Source of the DNA: Mesohalobacter halotolerans
GTDB taxonomy: Bacteria > Bacteroidota > Bacteroidia > Flavobacteriales > Flavobacteriaceae
Direction: 5' to 3'
DNA length: 64,000 nt
Assembly: GCF_006120725.1 (NCBI RefSeq)
Contig: NZ_SWMU01000001.1
Span: 248,001-312,000, forward strand
The stretch's first letter is position 1. Each line of letters opens with the position of its first letter. The notes beneath the pieces are model-generated. The model was not told the origin of the DNA. It ran no database searches and worked only from the letters and a program-made list of their open reading frames with translations. The translations under genes were made by a program, and so were the position numbers. Of this stretch, positions 43,869-53,204 are shown piece by piece.

Positions 43869-44750
43869 TTAATAGTATAATTCGTCAGTTTTCAAATTTA
43901 AAAAACGCTGTGTTGCCAAAAACGTGCTAAACCAGGTGATGAGCACACCCAGCAAAAATACAGCAATAAATAATCCACCAAGCAACAGTTCATTGACCAA
44001 CAAGTCAAGCTCCGGATAGCTTTGGTCTAAAAAGTATAGTACCGCAGCCATGCTTAATAGGGCCAAGACCGCACCAAGCATGCCCAGTTTTACGCTTTTC
44101 CAAATGAAAGGCCTGCGAATAAAGCTTTTGGTGGCACCGACCATTTGCATGGTTTTAATCACAAAGCGTTTTGAGTAAACCGAAAGCCGGATAGAACTGT
44201 TGATCAGCAGTACAGCGATGAATGTAAAAATACCACAAATCACTAACACCCAAAAACTGATTTTCTTGATGTTATTATTCAACAAAGCAATTAAAGGTTT
44301 ATCATAAACAATCTCAGCGACAAAGTCTTTTTCAGACAAATCGCGCGCAATCTCTGCCAGTTGGACTTCATTGACATAATCTGCATTAAAGTACACGTCA
44401 ATCGACTGCGGCAAAGGATTGGCGTCGCCCAAAAAATTCATAAAATCTTCACCAATGTCCTGTTTGTAAATTTCAGCCGCTTCCTCTTTTGAAGTATACA
44501 CAGTGTTTTTTGTGTAGTCTGCTAATGCCAGTTGCTTCTGCAATTGGTCAATCTCGATTTCCTTAGCCTGGTCTTTAAGGTAAATGCTCATGGCGATTTG
44601 CTCCTTAAAATGGTTGGCCACTTTCTGGGTATTAATTACTAAAATACCCAGCAAACCCACCAAAAATAGAACCAGACCGATACTGATCACTACTGAAATG
44701 TAGGATGAAATGAGTCGGCGTTTTTGATATTTTTCAAATGATCTGGCCAC
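43869..44750 (-). CDS. ftsX: Cell division protein FtsX
   Basis: The 293-residue protein has the FtsX topology: a first helix near residues 20-42, a periplasmic domain (about 45-165), then three helices with a cytoplasmic loop (KTMQMVGATKSFIRRPF). It pairs with the ATPase FtsE, not present in this window, to activate septal peptidoglycan hydrolases. It is the first gene of the ftsX-DUF3098-truB unit. Confidence 0.94.
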   Translation of the reverse strand: MARSFEKYQKRRLISSYISVVISIGLVLFLVGLLGILVINTQKVANHFKEQIAMSIYLKDQAKEIEIDQLQKQLALADYTKNTVYTSKEEAAEIYKQDIGEDFMNFLGDANPLPQSIDVYFNADYVNEVQLAEIARDLSEKDFVAEIVYDKPLIALLNNNIKKISFWVLVICGIFTFIAVLLINSSIRLSVYSKRFVIKTMQMVGATKSFIRRPFIWKSVKLGMLGAVLALLSMAAVLYFLDQSYPELDLLVNELLLGGLFIAVFLLGVLITWFSTFLATQRFLNLKTDELYY

Positions 44751-44996
44751 ACGTTAAATTTTGGTAAAAATATAAAACTCTTAGTTGAAACGCTCTAATG
44801 TTGTATTTATTTTTTGGTGCTTCATCTCGCTTTTCATTTCAACGCCGCATACCCCTGACTATAAATCTAATTTCACTAGGACTTTCATAAAATCAAGCCC
44901 TATCTCAAAGATTTATATGTCATGGGTCTTTACGGGGTTTTCATTGCAATCGAGAGCGCAGGATGCTGACTTTAAATACCTTAGGCTCGTTTTCAA

Positions 44997-45622
44997 TTAA
45001 AAACAACTATTGTATATTGTAACGATCTCCTTGTAATCTTTTCGCTTTAACTCGCCTTGACCGATTTTACTTGTCAAAACAGGGCAATTACTAAAATAAT
45101 CTAAGGCTTCTTTCTCAAATGATTTAAGCGCATTAGCGTTAAATAAATAATTTAGTTTTTTTTCGTCCTGCTTTTTGGCATAAATAAGTGTTCCACTTCG
45201 GTAGACCGAAGTATCCTGAGACCAGTAATCATAATCATCTGTATATAAGTGTACTTTACCCTCAGCTTCGATTTTTACCAGGATTAAACCCTGAATTTTA
45301 ACTTTTATATAGGTGTATTTGAATTTTTTTGATTCGCATTGTTGGTTATTTCAAAATAATCCACTTGCTTTTTCTTAAATTTTTTCTTTTTAGCTTCTTC
45401 ATTTTCTTTAAATTTAAGCTTATTGCTCAGGGAAATTCCACTCAGCAAATCATCAGAAGCATCATCAAACTTCACTAGCCCAACCAGCGTATCCTTATTC
45501 TTTAGCACAAGTTTGCCCTCATGCCATTTATTGGCAAAAGTGCCTTCAGATCCTAATTTAATCTGTGCCATCATAGATAATGATAAGAATAAAACAAAGG
45601 CTGAAAGGATTAAGCGTTTCAT
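44997..45622 (-). pseudogene. Frameshifted secreted protein of unknown function
   Basis: The gene starts with a signal peptide (MKRLILSAFVLFLSLSMMAQ) and reads 105 codons to a TAA at 45305-45307. The neighbouring frame then continues without a stop for about 100 codons (IQGLILVKIEAEGKVHLYTD through ELKRKDYKEIVTIYNSCF). Adding one base near 45310 joins both parts to about 208 residues. The strand-rich pattern resembles small secreted Bacteroidota proteins with no assigned function. Either a real lesion or an assembly error. Confidence 0.75.
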
Positions 45623-45804
45623 AGGATATTTTTGGGTTCAAAAATACAGGTATTGTCTACAATAGCGTATTTTTACGAACATTATTTTTTAAAAAAGGTA
45701 CCGTAGGTCAATGGCAAATACACTAATTTTCAGAAGCGTTAAACGGGGCTTACCATTCATATTACGAGAGCATCATTTCTCAAATCCTCGACAAACATTT
45801 TGCA

Positions 45805-46359
45805 GTGATCGTTAACTTTTTTGAAGCAGACCATCTGGAAAATTTACACTGTCAAATTCAATCCCTTTATGACAATGATGCGTTAAAAAAAGCCGCGATT
45901 GGTAAACATTTTGACGAACACATCAAAACTGAAATTAGGGGCGATTACATTCAATGGATCAATGAAAGTTCCGATATCACTGTGGTACAACAATTTTTTC
46001 AAGTCATCAATCACTTTGTAGATTATCTCAACAGAACCTGTTTTATGGGAATCCTGCACAAGGAATTTCATTATGCCGTGTATCCCAAAGGGCGTTTTTA
46101 CAAAAGACATCTTGACACTTTTGACAACGACCAAAGGCGAAAGCTCTCTATGGTACTTTACCTCAATAAGATATGGACTCCTAAAAATGGTGGAGATTTG
46201 GTGGTTTACACTCAGGATTACCCTCAGGAAAGGGCAATAAGCGTTGTCCCGAAGTTTGGGCGATTGGTGATTTTTGAAAGTTCTGTATTAGAGCACGAAG
46301 TCAAACCAGTAGTTGAAGGTGTACGATTGAGTATCACCGGTTGGTTGAAAGTCAGGTAA
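45805..46359 (+). CDS. 2-oxoglutarate/Fe(II)-dependent oxygenase (prolyl-hydroxylase-like), N-terminus uncertain
   Basis: The 184 residues from GTG 45805 carry the iron facial triad: His-x-Asp in KRHLDTFDN, the distal His in LEHEVKP, and the 2OG-binding Arg in VRLSITGW. It would hydroxylate a protein or small molecule. The frame extends upstream with 26 protein-like codons (FSEALNGAYHSYYESIISQI) to a TAA at 45724-45726 without a start codon. One extra base near 45725-45730 would link it to the ATG at 45711, giving a normal-looking start. Confidence 0.8.
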   Translation: MIVNFFEADHLENLHCQIQSLYDNDALKKAAIGKHFDEHIKTEIRGDYIQWINESSDITVVQQFFQVINHFVDYLNRTCFMGILHKEFHYAVYPKGRFYKRHLDTFDNDQRRKLSMVLYLNKIWTPKNGGDLVVYTQDYPQERAISVVPKFGRLVIFESSVLEHEVKPVVEGVRLSITGWLKVR

Positions 46360-46455
46360 AATTGAAATTATTCCTTTTTTAATGTCTGATTGATTATTAT
46401 CATATTATTTTTAAGATCTTTTTAAGATATTTGTATTTCACGATTATCTTTTCTC

Positions 46456-47124
46456 ATGGCTTTAAACTTTCTTTTCTATCGTAAGTCCCTAATCGCTTTG
46501 ACGGGTTTGTTTCTGTGTGTATTTTTAGTGGTTCACCTTTCAGCGAATGCCATTTTGTTATTGCCCAATGATATCGCTTCAGAACTCTATAATAGCTATT
46601 CGCATACGTTAAGAGAAAATCCACTAATCACCGTGGTGGCTTATGTTTTGTATATTTCAATTGTCCTACATGCGGTTGTGGCGCTATTGATAACCTTGCA
46701 CAATCGAAAAGCCAAACCCCAAAAGTATATCATGGATAAAAGCCAACAAAACAGCTCCTGGTATTCTAAAAATATGGGTATTTTAGGAACGCTAATCTTG
46801 ATTTTTATCATCATCCATTTAGCTAATTTTTGGGCCAGAATAAAGTTAGGCATTGGTGAAGAAGTCCTGCTTGACAAGAATGGTTACAAAGATGTGTTTA
46901 GCGTCACGTATGAATTATTTCAAAACATTTGGTTTGTTCTTTTTTATAGTATCCTAGCAATTCCTTTGGCATTTCACCTCTATCACGGATTAAAAAGTGG
47001 TTTTAAAACGTTAGGCTTTTACCATAAAAAAGGACTGAGAATACTAGCGAAAGTTTCGCTTATTTACGCTATCATCATGGGCGTTGGTTTTGGTATCATC
47101 CCCATCGTAGTTTATTTTAAATAG
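46456..47124 (+). CDS. sdhC: Succinate dehydrogenase/fumarate reductase cytochrome b subunit
   Basis: The 222-residue protein has five membrane helices, the layout of single-subunit di-haem cytochrome b anchors of Bacteroidota and epsilonproteobacteria. Conserved His residues that can bind haem occur in FLVVHLSANAIL, VLHAVVALL, IIHLANFW and AFHLYHGLKSGF. It connects the flavoprotein/iron-sulfur part with quinone. It is 7 bases upstream of sdhA. Confidence 0.96.
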   Translation: MALNFLFYRKSLIALTGLFLCVFLVVHLSANAILLLPNDIASELYNSYSHTLRENPLITVVAYVLYISIVLHAVVALLITLHNRKAKPQKYIMDKSQQNSSWYSKNMGILGTLILIFIIIHLANFWARIKLGIGEEVLLDKNGYKDVFSVTYELFQNIWFVLFYSILAIPLAFHLYHGLKSGFKTLGFYHKKGLRILAKVSLIYAIIMGVGFGIIPIVVYFK

Positions 47125-47131
47125 TTAAATC

Positions 47132-49039
47132 ATGCTCAATTCTAAAATTCCTGAAGGCAAACTCGAAGACAAATGGCGTAATTACCAATTGCAGTCAAAG
47201 TTGATCAATCCGGCCAATCGAAAAAAACTCAGCGTTATCGTTGTAGGCTCAGGACTTTCTGGTGCTGGTGCCGCCAGTACGCTTGCCGAACTTGGATACG
47301 ATGTGCAATGCTTTTGTTATCAGGATTCTGCACGCAGAGCCCACTCCGTTGCCGCACAAGGCGGCATCAATGCGGCAAAAAACTACCAACACGATGGCGA
47401 TAGTGTATATCGTATGTTTTACGATACCTTAAAAGGTGGAGATTTCCGTTCCAGAGAAGCCAACACGTATCGGTTGGCAGAATTATCTGCACCGCTTATC
47501 GACCACTATGTTCAGCAAGGTGTTCCATTTGCGCGGGAATACGGTGGAACTTTAGTCAATCGAAGTTTTGGTGGTGTTCAAGTTCAGCGAACGTTCTACG
47601 CGCGGGGTCAAACCGGCCAACAATTGCTCATGGCGGCTTATTCTCAGCTGTATAAGATGGTGAAAGCCAAAAAAGTGACCATGCACGCCAGGAGTGAAAT
47701 GATGGATTTAGTACTTATAAATGGTAAAGCCAAAGGCATCATTGTAAGGAATTTAGTGACAGGACAACTTGAACGCTACGCTGCAGATGCTGTGGTTTTA
47801 GCTACAGGCGGATATTCTCGTGTGTTCAGATTATCAACCTTAGCCATAGGCTGTAATGGCAGTGCAATCTGGAAAGCCCATAAGAAAGGCGCTTACTTTG
47901 CCGGACCCAGTTTTACCCAAATTCATCCTACTGCTTTACCTCAATCAAGTGAAGCTCAATCTAAGTTGACGCTGATGTCAGAATCCTTAAGAAATGATGG
48001 GCGAATCTGGGTGCCTAAAGCAAAAAGCGATGAGCGACCGGCAAACGAGATTCCCGAAGATGAACGGGACTATTATCTCGAGCGCAGGTATCCGAGTTTT
48101 GGGAACTTAGCGCCAAGAGACATTGCCTCTCGAGCGGCAAAAGAACGTATTGACGCCGGTCATGGTGTTGGGCGATTAAAAAATGCCGTGTATTTAGATT
48201 TCAAACATGCTATAGAACGCCTTGGTTTGGATACCATCAAAGATCGTTACGGCAACCTGTTCAAAATGTATAAAAAAATTACCGGTATAGATGCTTATAA
48301 ACAACCCATGATGATTTCCCCGGCTGCACACTTTTCAATGGGTGGTTTGTGGGTAGATTATGAATTGATGACTTCTATTTCAGGTCTGTATGCGGTCGGT
48401 GAGTGCAATTATTCTGATCATGGCGCCAATCGCCTTGGTGCAAATTCGCTCTTGCAAGCCAGTGTCGATGGGTATTTTATTTTACCCAATACCATCAACA
48501 ATTACCTGGCTGATGAAATGAAAGTTAATCAACCAGACTTAAATCATGAAGCATTTGATAAGGCTGAAAGAGAGGTCAAGTCAAACATAGACAAGCTGTT
48601 GAATATCAATGGTAGCAAAACTGTAGACCATTTTCATCGGGAATTAGGCAAGATCATGTGGAATGAATGTGCCATGAGCCGAAATGAGAAAGGGCTTAAA
48701 GAGGCTATCACACAAATACAAAACATCAAAGAAGAGTTTTGGAATGATGTTAATGTCACCGGTCAAGGTGATGAGATGAACACCGAGCTGGAAAAAGCCT
48801 ATCGTCTGGCAGATTTCATTGAACTCGGAATTTTGATGTGTAAAGACGCATTACAAAGAGAAGAATCCTGCGGCGCACACTTCAGAGAAGAATATCAAAC
48901 TAAAGATGGAGAAGCTGTTCGAGTAGATGATGAATATTCTTATGTTTCCGCCTGGGAATATGGTGAAGATAAATTTAAGTTACATAAAGAGCACTTAAAC
49001 TTTGAATTCGTAAACCCAACAGTTCGAAGTTATAAATAA
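47132..49039 (+). CDS. sdhA: Succinate dehydrogenase/fumarate reductase flavoprotein subunit
   Basis: The 635-residue protein has the FAD Rossmann motif [15 protein letters not shown] and the FAD-linking His in [14 protein letters not shown]. It also has the active-site loop [21 protein letters not shown] and the Arg-containing [15 protein letters not shown]. It oxidises succinate or reduces fumarate. Length and motif variants fit the Bacteroidota enzyme. Direction in vivo cannot be told from sequence. Confidence 0.97.
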   Translation: MLNSKIPEGKLEDKWRNYQLQSKLINPANRKKLSVIVVGSGLSGAGAASTLAELGYDVQCFCYQDSARRAHSVAAQGGINAAKNYQHDGDSVYRMFYDTLKGGDFRSREANTYRLAELSAPLIDHYVQQGVPFAREYGGTLVNRSFGGVQVQRTFYARGQTGQQLLMAAYSQLYKMVKAKKVTMHARSEMMDLVLINGKAKGIIVRNLVTGQLERYAADAVVLATGGYSRVFRLSTLAIGCNGSAIWKAHKKGAYFAGPSFTQIHPTALPQSSEAQSKLTLMSESLRNDGRIWVPKAKSDERPANEIPEDERDYYLERRYPSFGNLAPRDIASRAAKERIDAGHGVGRLKNAVYLDFKHAIERLGLDTIKDRYGNLFKMYKKITGIDAYKQPMMISPAAHFSMGGLWVDYELMTSISGLYAVGECNYSDHGANRLGANSLLQASVDGYFILPNTINNYLADEMKVNQPDLNHEAFDKAEREVKSNIDKLLNINGSKTVDHFHRELGKIMWNECAMSRNEKGLKEAITQIQNIKEEFWNDVNVTGQGDEMNTELEKAYRLADFIELGILMCKDALQREESCGAHFREEYQTKDGEAVRVDDEYSYVSAWEYGEDKFKLHKEHLNFEFVNPTVRSYK

Positions 49040-49049
49040 ATAGAACAAA

Positions 49050-49793
49050 ATGAAGATAACGTTTAAAATTTGGAGACAGAAAAATAGCGATTCAAAAGGG
49101 ACACTAAAAACCTATGACGTCGATGGATTAACAGAAGACATGTCATTTTTAGAAGCCTTAGACCACCTCAATGAACAGCTGGTTTTAAAAAATGAAGAAG
49201 TCATAGCCTATGAATACGATTGCAGAGAAGGCATTTGCGGGCAATGCGGCGTGTTCATCAACGGGCGAGCTCACGGTCCACACGACCATATGACCACCTG
49301 CCAGTTGCACATGCGTAGCTTTAAAGACGGCGATACCATTGTGGTGGAACCTTGGAGAGCAAAGTCTTTTCCTATTATTAAAGACTTGATTGTCGACCGC
49401 TCGGCATTTGACAGAATCATAGAAGAAGGCGCATACATCAGTTCCAAAACGGGAACCGCGCCTGAATCAAACGCCATACCTATTCCAAAAGCTAAAGCAG
49501 ATAAAGCCATGGATGCTGCCGCTTGTATTGGCTGTGGCGCTTGTGTAGCGACCTGCAAAAATTCTTCAGCTGCGTTGTTTACTTCAGCCAAGATTAATCA
49601 TTTAAATTCACTACCACAAGGAAAAGCCGAAGAGCACGAACGTGTGGAAGCCATGACCTGGCAGATGAAAGAAGAAGGTTTCGGCAGTTGCACCTTTACC
49701 GGAGCTTGTGAAGTAGAATGCCCGGAAGCCATTTCGATCACCAACATTGCCGAAATGAATGCGAGGAAGCTAAAGGCTAAATTGTTAGGATAA
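49050..49793 (+). CDS. sdhB: Succinate dehydrogenase/fumarate reductase iron-sulfur subunit
   Basis: The 247-residue protein has the [2Fe-2S] motif YDCREGICGQCGVF, and two further cysteine sets: CIGCGACVATCKNSSA and CTFTGACEVECPEAI. These bind [4Fe-4S] and [3Fe-4S] clusters that pass electrons to the cytochrome b subunit. It ends 1 base before the convergent histidine kinase stop. Confidence 0.97.
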   Translation: MKITFKIWRQKNSDSKGTLKTYDVDGLTEDMSFLEALDHLNEQLVLKNEEVIAYEYDCREGICGQCGVFINGRAHGPHDHMTTCQLHMRSFKDGDTIVVEPWRAKSFPIIKDLIVDRSAFDRIIEEGAYISSKTGTAPESNAIPIPKAKADKAMDAAACIGCGACVATCKNSSAALFTSAKINHLNSLPQGKAEEHERVEAMTWQMKEEGFGSCTFTGACEVECPEAISITNIAEMNARKLKAKLLG

Positions 49794-50936
49794 CTATATA
49801 CGCTTAAATTTAATTTCAAAAGTCGTCCCTTTATCGACTTCACTAAACAAGACTTTTATTTTTCCGTTATGATAACCTTCAATGATGCGTTTTGCTAAGG
49901 ATAAGCCTAAACCCCAACCTCTTGTTTTTGTTGAGTACCCCGGTTTGAAAACGGTTTTAAAATTGGACAGCGCAATCCCTTTCCCATCATCTTTTACCAA
50001 AATTCTCACCCATTTACCACTTCTCACCAATTCTATTTGAAGGTGACCTTTCCCTTTCATGGCATCGATAGCATTTTTTACAAGGTTTTCTATAGTCCAA
50101 CTATATAGTGGTTTATTAAGCATCACAAAAGTGGGTTCATCGGGTAAGTCAATTTTAAAGTCAACCAGATTCGAACTTCGTTTTTTAAGGTAATCGAAAG
50201 TTTGCCGCGTCACTTCAACAATATCAGTTTTTTCTAGTTTGATTTGAGATCCCACTTTAGAAAATCTTTCTGTAATCGTGTGTAATCGGTCTATATCTTT
50301 TTCTATCTCAACAATATAGTCCTCGCTGACGCCTTCGTCTTTGAGAATTTCTAACCAACCGACCAATGACGATAAGGGCGTCCCAATTTGATGAGCGGTT
50401 TCTTTAGCCATTCCAGCCCATAGTTTGTTTTTTTCACTTTCTTGAGAGGTCGTATAGAAAAAATAAAGTAAGCCTATAAAGAGTAGGATAATTAAGAGTA
50501 AAATGATCGGGTAGTATTTTATTTTTGTGAGCACTTCAGAGTTACCATAATATAAAGTTTGGTTGTCTTCGCCCTGAAGATTAATCGATAAGGGAGCATT
50601 GTCAGCTTTAATGCTGTTGAGGTAGTTGTAAAGTTTTACGGAGTCTTTTTTAACTTCTTTGGGCAAATTTACACTAGTGACAATTTCTCCTTCTTTATTG
50701 ACTATAATTCCTGGAATATTGGTGTTGCTATTTTGAATTTTTCTGACCAACTCTCTATAGTTGGACTCATCATCAACATTTATGGCTTTTATGGCATCGG
50801 ATAGGATTTCCATCTTTTCGCGCTCATCGGCTTTGATACGCTCATAAAACAGGGTGATACTCCAGGCGGTTAAACCCACAATGATTATTGAAGCTACAGC
50901 AATAAATATTCGTAAAGCTTTGGTGTTTTTAAACAT
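49794..50936 (-). CDS. Membrane-bound sensor histidine kinase (orphan)
   Basis: The 380-residue protein has helix 1 (about 8-28), a periplasmic sensing loop of about 110 residues, helix 2 (about 142-165) and a cytoplasmic DHp domain with the phospho-acceptor His in AKETAHQIGTPLSSLVGW. The ATPase domain has NLVKNAIDAM (N box), KDDGKGIAL (G1) and GWGLGLSLAKRIIEG (G2). No response regulator gene is adjacent, so its partner is elsewhere. The ligand is unknown. Confidence 0.94.
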   Translation of the reverse strand: MFKNTKALRIFIAVASIIIVGLTAWSITLFYERIKADEREKMEILSDAIKAINVDDESNYRELVRKIQNSNTNIPGIIVNKEGEIVTSVNLPKEVKKDSVKLYNYLNSIKADNAPLSINLQGEDNQTLYYGNSEVLTKIKYYPIILLLIILLFIGLLYFFYTTSQESEKNKLWAGMAKETAHQIGTPLSSLVGWLEILKDEGVSEDYIVEIEKDIDRLHTITERFSKVGSQIKLEKTDIVEVTRQTFDYLKKRSSNLVDFKIDLPDEPTFVMLNKPLYSWTIENLVKNAIDAMKGKGHLQIELVRSGKWVRILVKDDGKGIALSNFKTVFKPGYSTKTRGWGLGLSLAKRIIEGYHNGKIKVLFSEVDKGTTFEIKFKRI

Positions 50937-50941
50937 TTAGT

Positions 50942-51514
50942 CTAATCTGTTTTTGGAACCCATTTGACTTCTTTGGCTTTGGCTTTTTTACCCCAATACC
51001 GGGATAATACAAACAAAAAATCAGATAGACGATTAATGTATTTTAACACATTAACGTTGACTTCTTCTTGCTCGTGAAGTGCGGTTACGCGACGTTCGGC
51101 TCTTCTACAAACACATCGTCCAACGTGACAAAATGATACCACTGGATGACCACCTGGCAACAAAAAGTGGGTCATTTCAGGTAACTCTTCATTCATCTCG
51201 TCCATAGCTTGTTCTAATGCTTCAATATCGTGATCTTTAATTTTTGGAAGTTTAAAGCGGTCTTCCCCTTGTTTGTCTTTCAGTTTTTCTGGCTCTGTCG
51301 CCAAAATAGAGCCGATACTAAATAACCGGTCTTGAATGTGGTGAAGCAAACCCAAATCTTCTCCCTCTGGGCTATGATCTTTAATGACACCTATATAAGA
51401 ATTGAGTTCGTCAATAGTGCCATAGCTTTCTATACGCAAATCGTGTTTGGGTACTCGACTTCCACTGAATAAAGACGTTTGGCCTTTATCACCGGTCTTG
51501 GTGTATATTTTCAT
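50942..51514 (-). CDS. Cob(I)alamin adenosyltransferase, PduO type
   Basis: The 190-residue protein has the PduO-family ATP-binding N-terminus KIYTKTGDKGQTSLFSGSR, YGTIDELNSYIG, and the C-terminal CRRAERRV and NRLSDFLFVLSRY. It makes adenosylcobalamin from ATP and cob(I)alamin. No other B12 gene is nearby. It overlaps the upstream small membrane gene by 4 bases. Confidence 0.95.
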   Translation of the reverse strand: MKIYTKTGDKGQTSLFSGSRVPKHDLRIESYGTIDELNSYIGVIKDHSPEGEDLGLLHHIQDRLFSIGSILATEPEKLKDKQGEDRFKLPKIKDHDIEALEQAMDEMNEELPEMTHFLLPGGHPVVSFCHVGRCVCRRAERRVTALHEQEEVNVNVLKYINRLSDFLFVLSRYWGKKAKAKEVKWVPKTD

Positions 51515-51708
51515 GTCTCTTGATCTTTTTGTTTTTTCTTTTTCTTAAAATAGTTTTTAGTGAAATGACGCTTATCACGGTCATATCTTAATTTTTTGTT
51601 GCGTTTGTTATTGAGTAAAACTAACACAAACAAAACGGCAATCACCACAACTAATAGGATAAGCTGGGTTTCTTCAGAAAGGTTTTTTAAAAAATCCATT
51701 GAATTCAA
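51511..51708 (-). CDS. Small single-helix membrane protein, unknown
   Basis: The 65-residue protein has one hydrophobic helix (about residues 15-34) followed by a strongly basic Lys/Arg tail, so it is probably inserted with its tail in the cytoplasm. Overlap with the adenosyltransferase (51511-51514) supports it being a real gene. No function can be assigned. Confidence 0.7.
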   Translation of the reverse strand: MNSMDFLKNLSEETQLILLVVVIAVLFVLVLLNNKRNKKLRYDRDKRHFTKNYFKKKKKQKDQET

Positions 51709-51709
51709 T

Positions 51710-52495
51710 TTAAAATAAGCAGCGAATCTTAAAATCTTGCTTGCTCAATTCAGGCTTAAAAAATACTATTCCCCAAAAATACAAATCTATACTCACTTTA
51801 ACTTTGTCATCTCGACAGATTGTTTGCCAAGCCTCCTGCATGCCTTTAGACCAATAGATGTCATCTAAAATGATGAGGCTATTGTCGTGAATATGATTCT
51901 TTAACGTTGAGAAATATTGTAATGTTGCATTCTTTTGATGATGCCCATCAAGATAAACTAAATCATAGGTTTTATCTTTTGGTAGTTGGCTTAAAAAGGA
52001 CTGGAATTCGGTGGTGTGAACTTGGATATGCTTCAAATTATGGTTTTCAAAATAGTGTTTAGCAAAATTTGAGGTATTGGGACAGGCATCTACAGTTTCT
52101 ACTTTGTTGTTTGGCTGATTAGCAGCCAAAGCTAAGCTTCCTAAGCCCACTGAAGTCCCAAGTTCTAGACTAAGGTTAATATTAAAATAATCTACAATTT
52201 TTTGCATTAATTTAGATTGGTGCCAACCCATACCGGCATTTTTTGCAATTTTACTTACTGGTCTGCGACTTGTTTTAAAATGCTGTGAGCCTTCTCCTCT
52301 GTCCAGCATTTGAAGACTTTGCTGAGATTGTAGCGCAGGTTTTCTTAAACTGCGCAGCAATTTTAAAGCATCCTGAGAAGTTCGACTGTATAAACAACGG
52401 GTGACAAAAGCATAGACAAAAGGTGAATGAACGCCGTGCTCATTGGTAGATTTGAGCAAAAATTGAAAGAAGGTTTTTATCCTAAACCACAGCAT
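51710..52495 (-). CDS. Class I SAM-dependent O-methyltransferase-like protein
   Basis: The 261-residue protein has a Rossmann core from about residue 110: motif I LELGTSVGLGSLALA, acidic motif VETVDAC, and DLVYLDGHHQ followed by SLIILDDIYWSKGM. These match O-methyltransferase type 3 and catechol-like families. The N-terminal 100 residues are basic and poorly conserved. It heads a three-gene unit with the small membrane protein and the adenosyltransferase. The substrate is unknown. Confidence 0.85.
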   Translation of the reverse strand: MLWFRIKTFFQFLLKSTNEHGVHSPFVYAFVTRCLYSRTSQDALKLLRSLRKPALQSQQSLQMLDRGEGSQHFKTSRRPVSKIAKNAGMGWHQSKLMQKIVDYFNINLSLELGTSVGLGSLALAANQPNNKVETVDACPNTSNFAKHYFENHNLKHIQVHTTEFQSFLSQLPKDKTYDLVYLDGHHQKNATLQYFSTLKNHIHDNSLIILDDIYWSKGMQEAWQTICRDDKVKVSIDLYFWGIVFFKPELSKQDFKIRCLF

Positions 52496-52613
52496 ATTGA
52501 TGAGTTTAAAGCGAAATTACTATAAAAAATGATATTGGCTTAAAACTGACGCTTGTCATTTTAAAGTTTTACGCTACATCATAAATTTGATATTCTTTAT
52601 AAAACCAAACCTT

Positions 52614-52769
52614 ATGCAATATCTTATCCCTTTTGTAGATTGGACCAATGGCGCCATTATGATGACCTTAATTTTTGGGCTTGTCATCGCAGGCCTTGTA
52701 GGTTTTGTGATCTACTTTATCAACTCCGCAGGTAAAAAAGATGCTAAAAACAAAAATAAGGAAGCTTAA
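52614..52769 (+). CDS. Small single-helix membrane protein
   Basis: I chose the ATG at 52614 (MQYLIPFVDWTNG), which is more plausible than the one at 52587 because the intervening residues are basic and unlike a start. The 51-residue product has one helix (about residues 16-38) and a Lys-rich cytoplasmic tail. Similar short proteins are common in Flavobacteria. Function is unknown. Confidence 0.65.
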   Translation: MQYLIPFVDWTNGAIMMTLIFGLVIAGLVGFVIYFINSAGKKDAKNKNKEA

Positions 52770-52914
52770 ATGTATGACATTTCAATCATTCGCTAAAATT
52801 GATCTCCTTTACGACTATAATCGATGAAGAAAAATCAGGGTGTGAGCTATTAAAAAGTTTGTAAAAGTTTTTTGATCGATTGAATTGATAAATTACCCCT
52901 TTAACTTCAACTGA

Positions 52915-53157
52915 TTAGTCAATTTCAATTTTTGAAATTAAGTCGTCATAGTTTGTAAAATCTATTTTGGATAAAGCAGCAAAATGCATTGCATAATTTT
53001 GATCTCTTAAAGTCTACCCAATACTGGAATCTGATTTGTTGATAGTTTCTATTTTTGCTGTTAAGAAATCATCCATTTCCTTCTCTTTGGGTTGATGGCA
53101 CGAAAAAATAACTCCAAATAATAAGATGACAAAAATTAAGTTATGTAATCTTTTCAT
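52915..53157 (-). pseudogene. Small lipoprotein gene interrupted by an in-frame TAG
   Basis: From ATG 53157 a lipoprotein signal (MKRLHNLIFVILLFGVIFSC) is followed by a charged chain. TAG at 53014-53016 interrupts it after 47 codons. The same frame continues 32 codons with protein-like content (LRDQNYAMHFAALSKIDFTN) to a TAA at 52915-52917, giving about 80 residues in all. It may be a short functional lipoprotein with a new stop, or a decaying gene. Confidence 0.55.
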
Positions 53158-53204
53158 CAAAATAAATTTTAGGTTCAAGGCTAAAATTACAAAAAAATTG
53201 GATA

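Noticed and set aside
44785-45000. Plus-strand 71-codon frame upstream of ftsX
   Set aside because: No family features or promoter, and the composition is not protein-like. Its 3' end meets the frameshifted minus-strand gene. I see no support for a gene.
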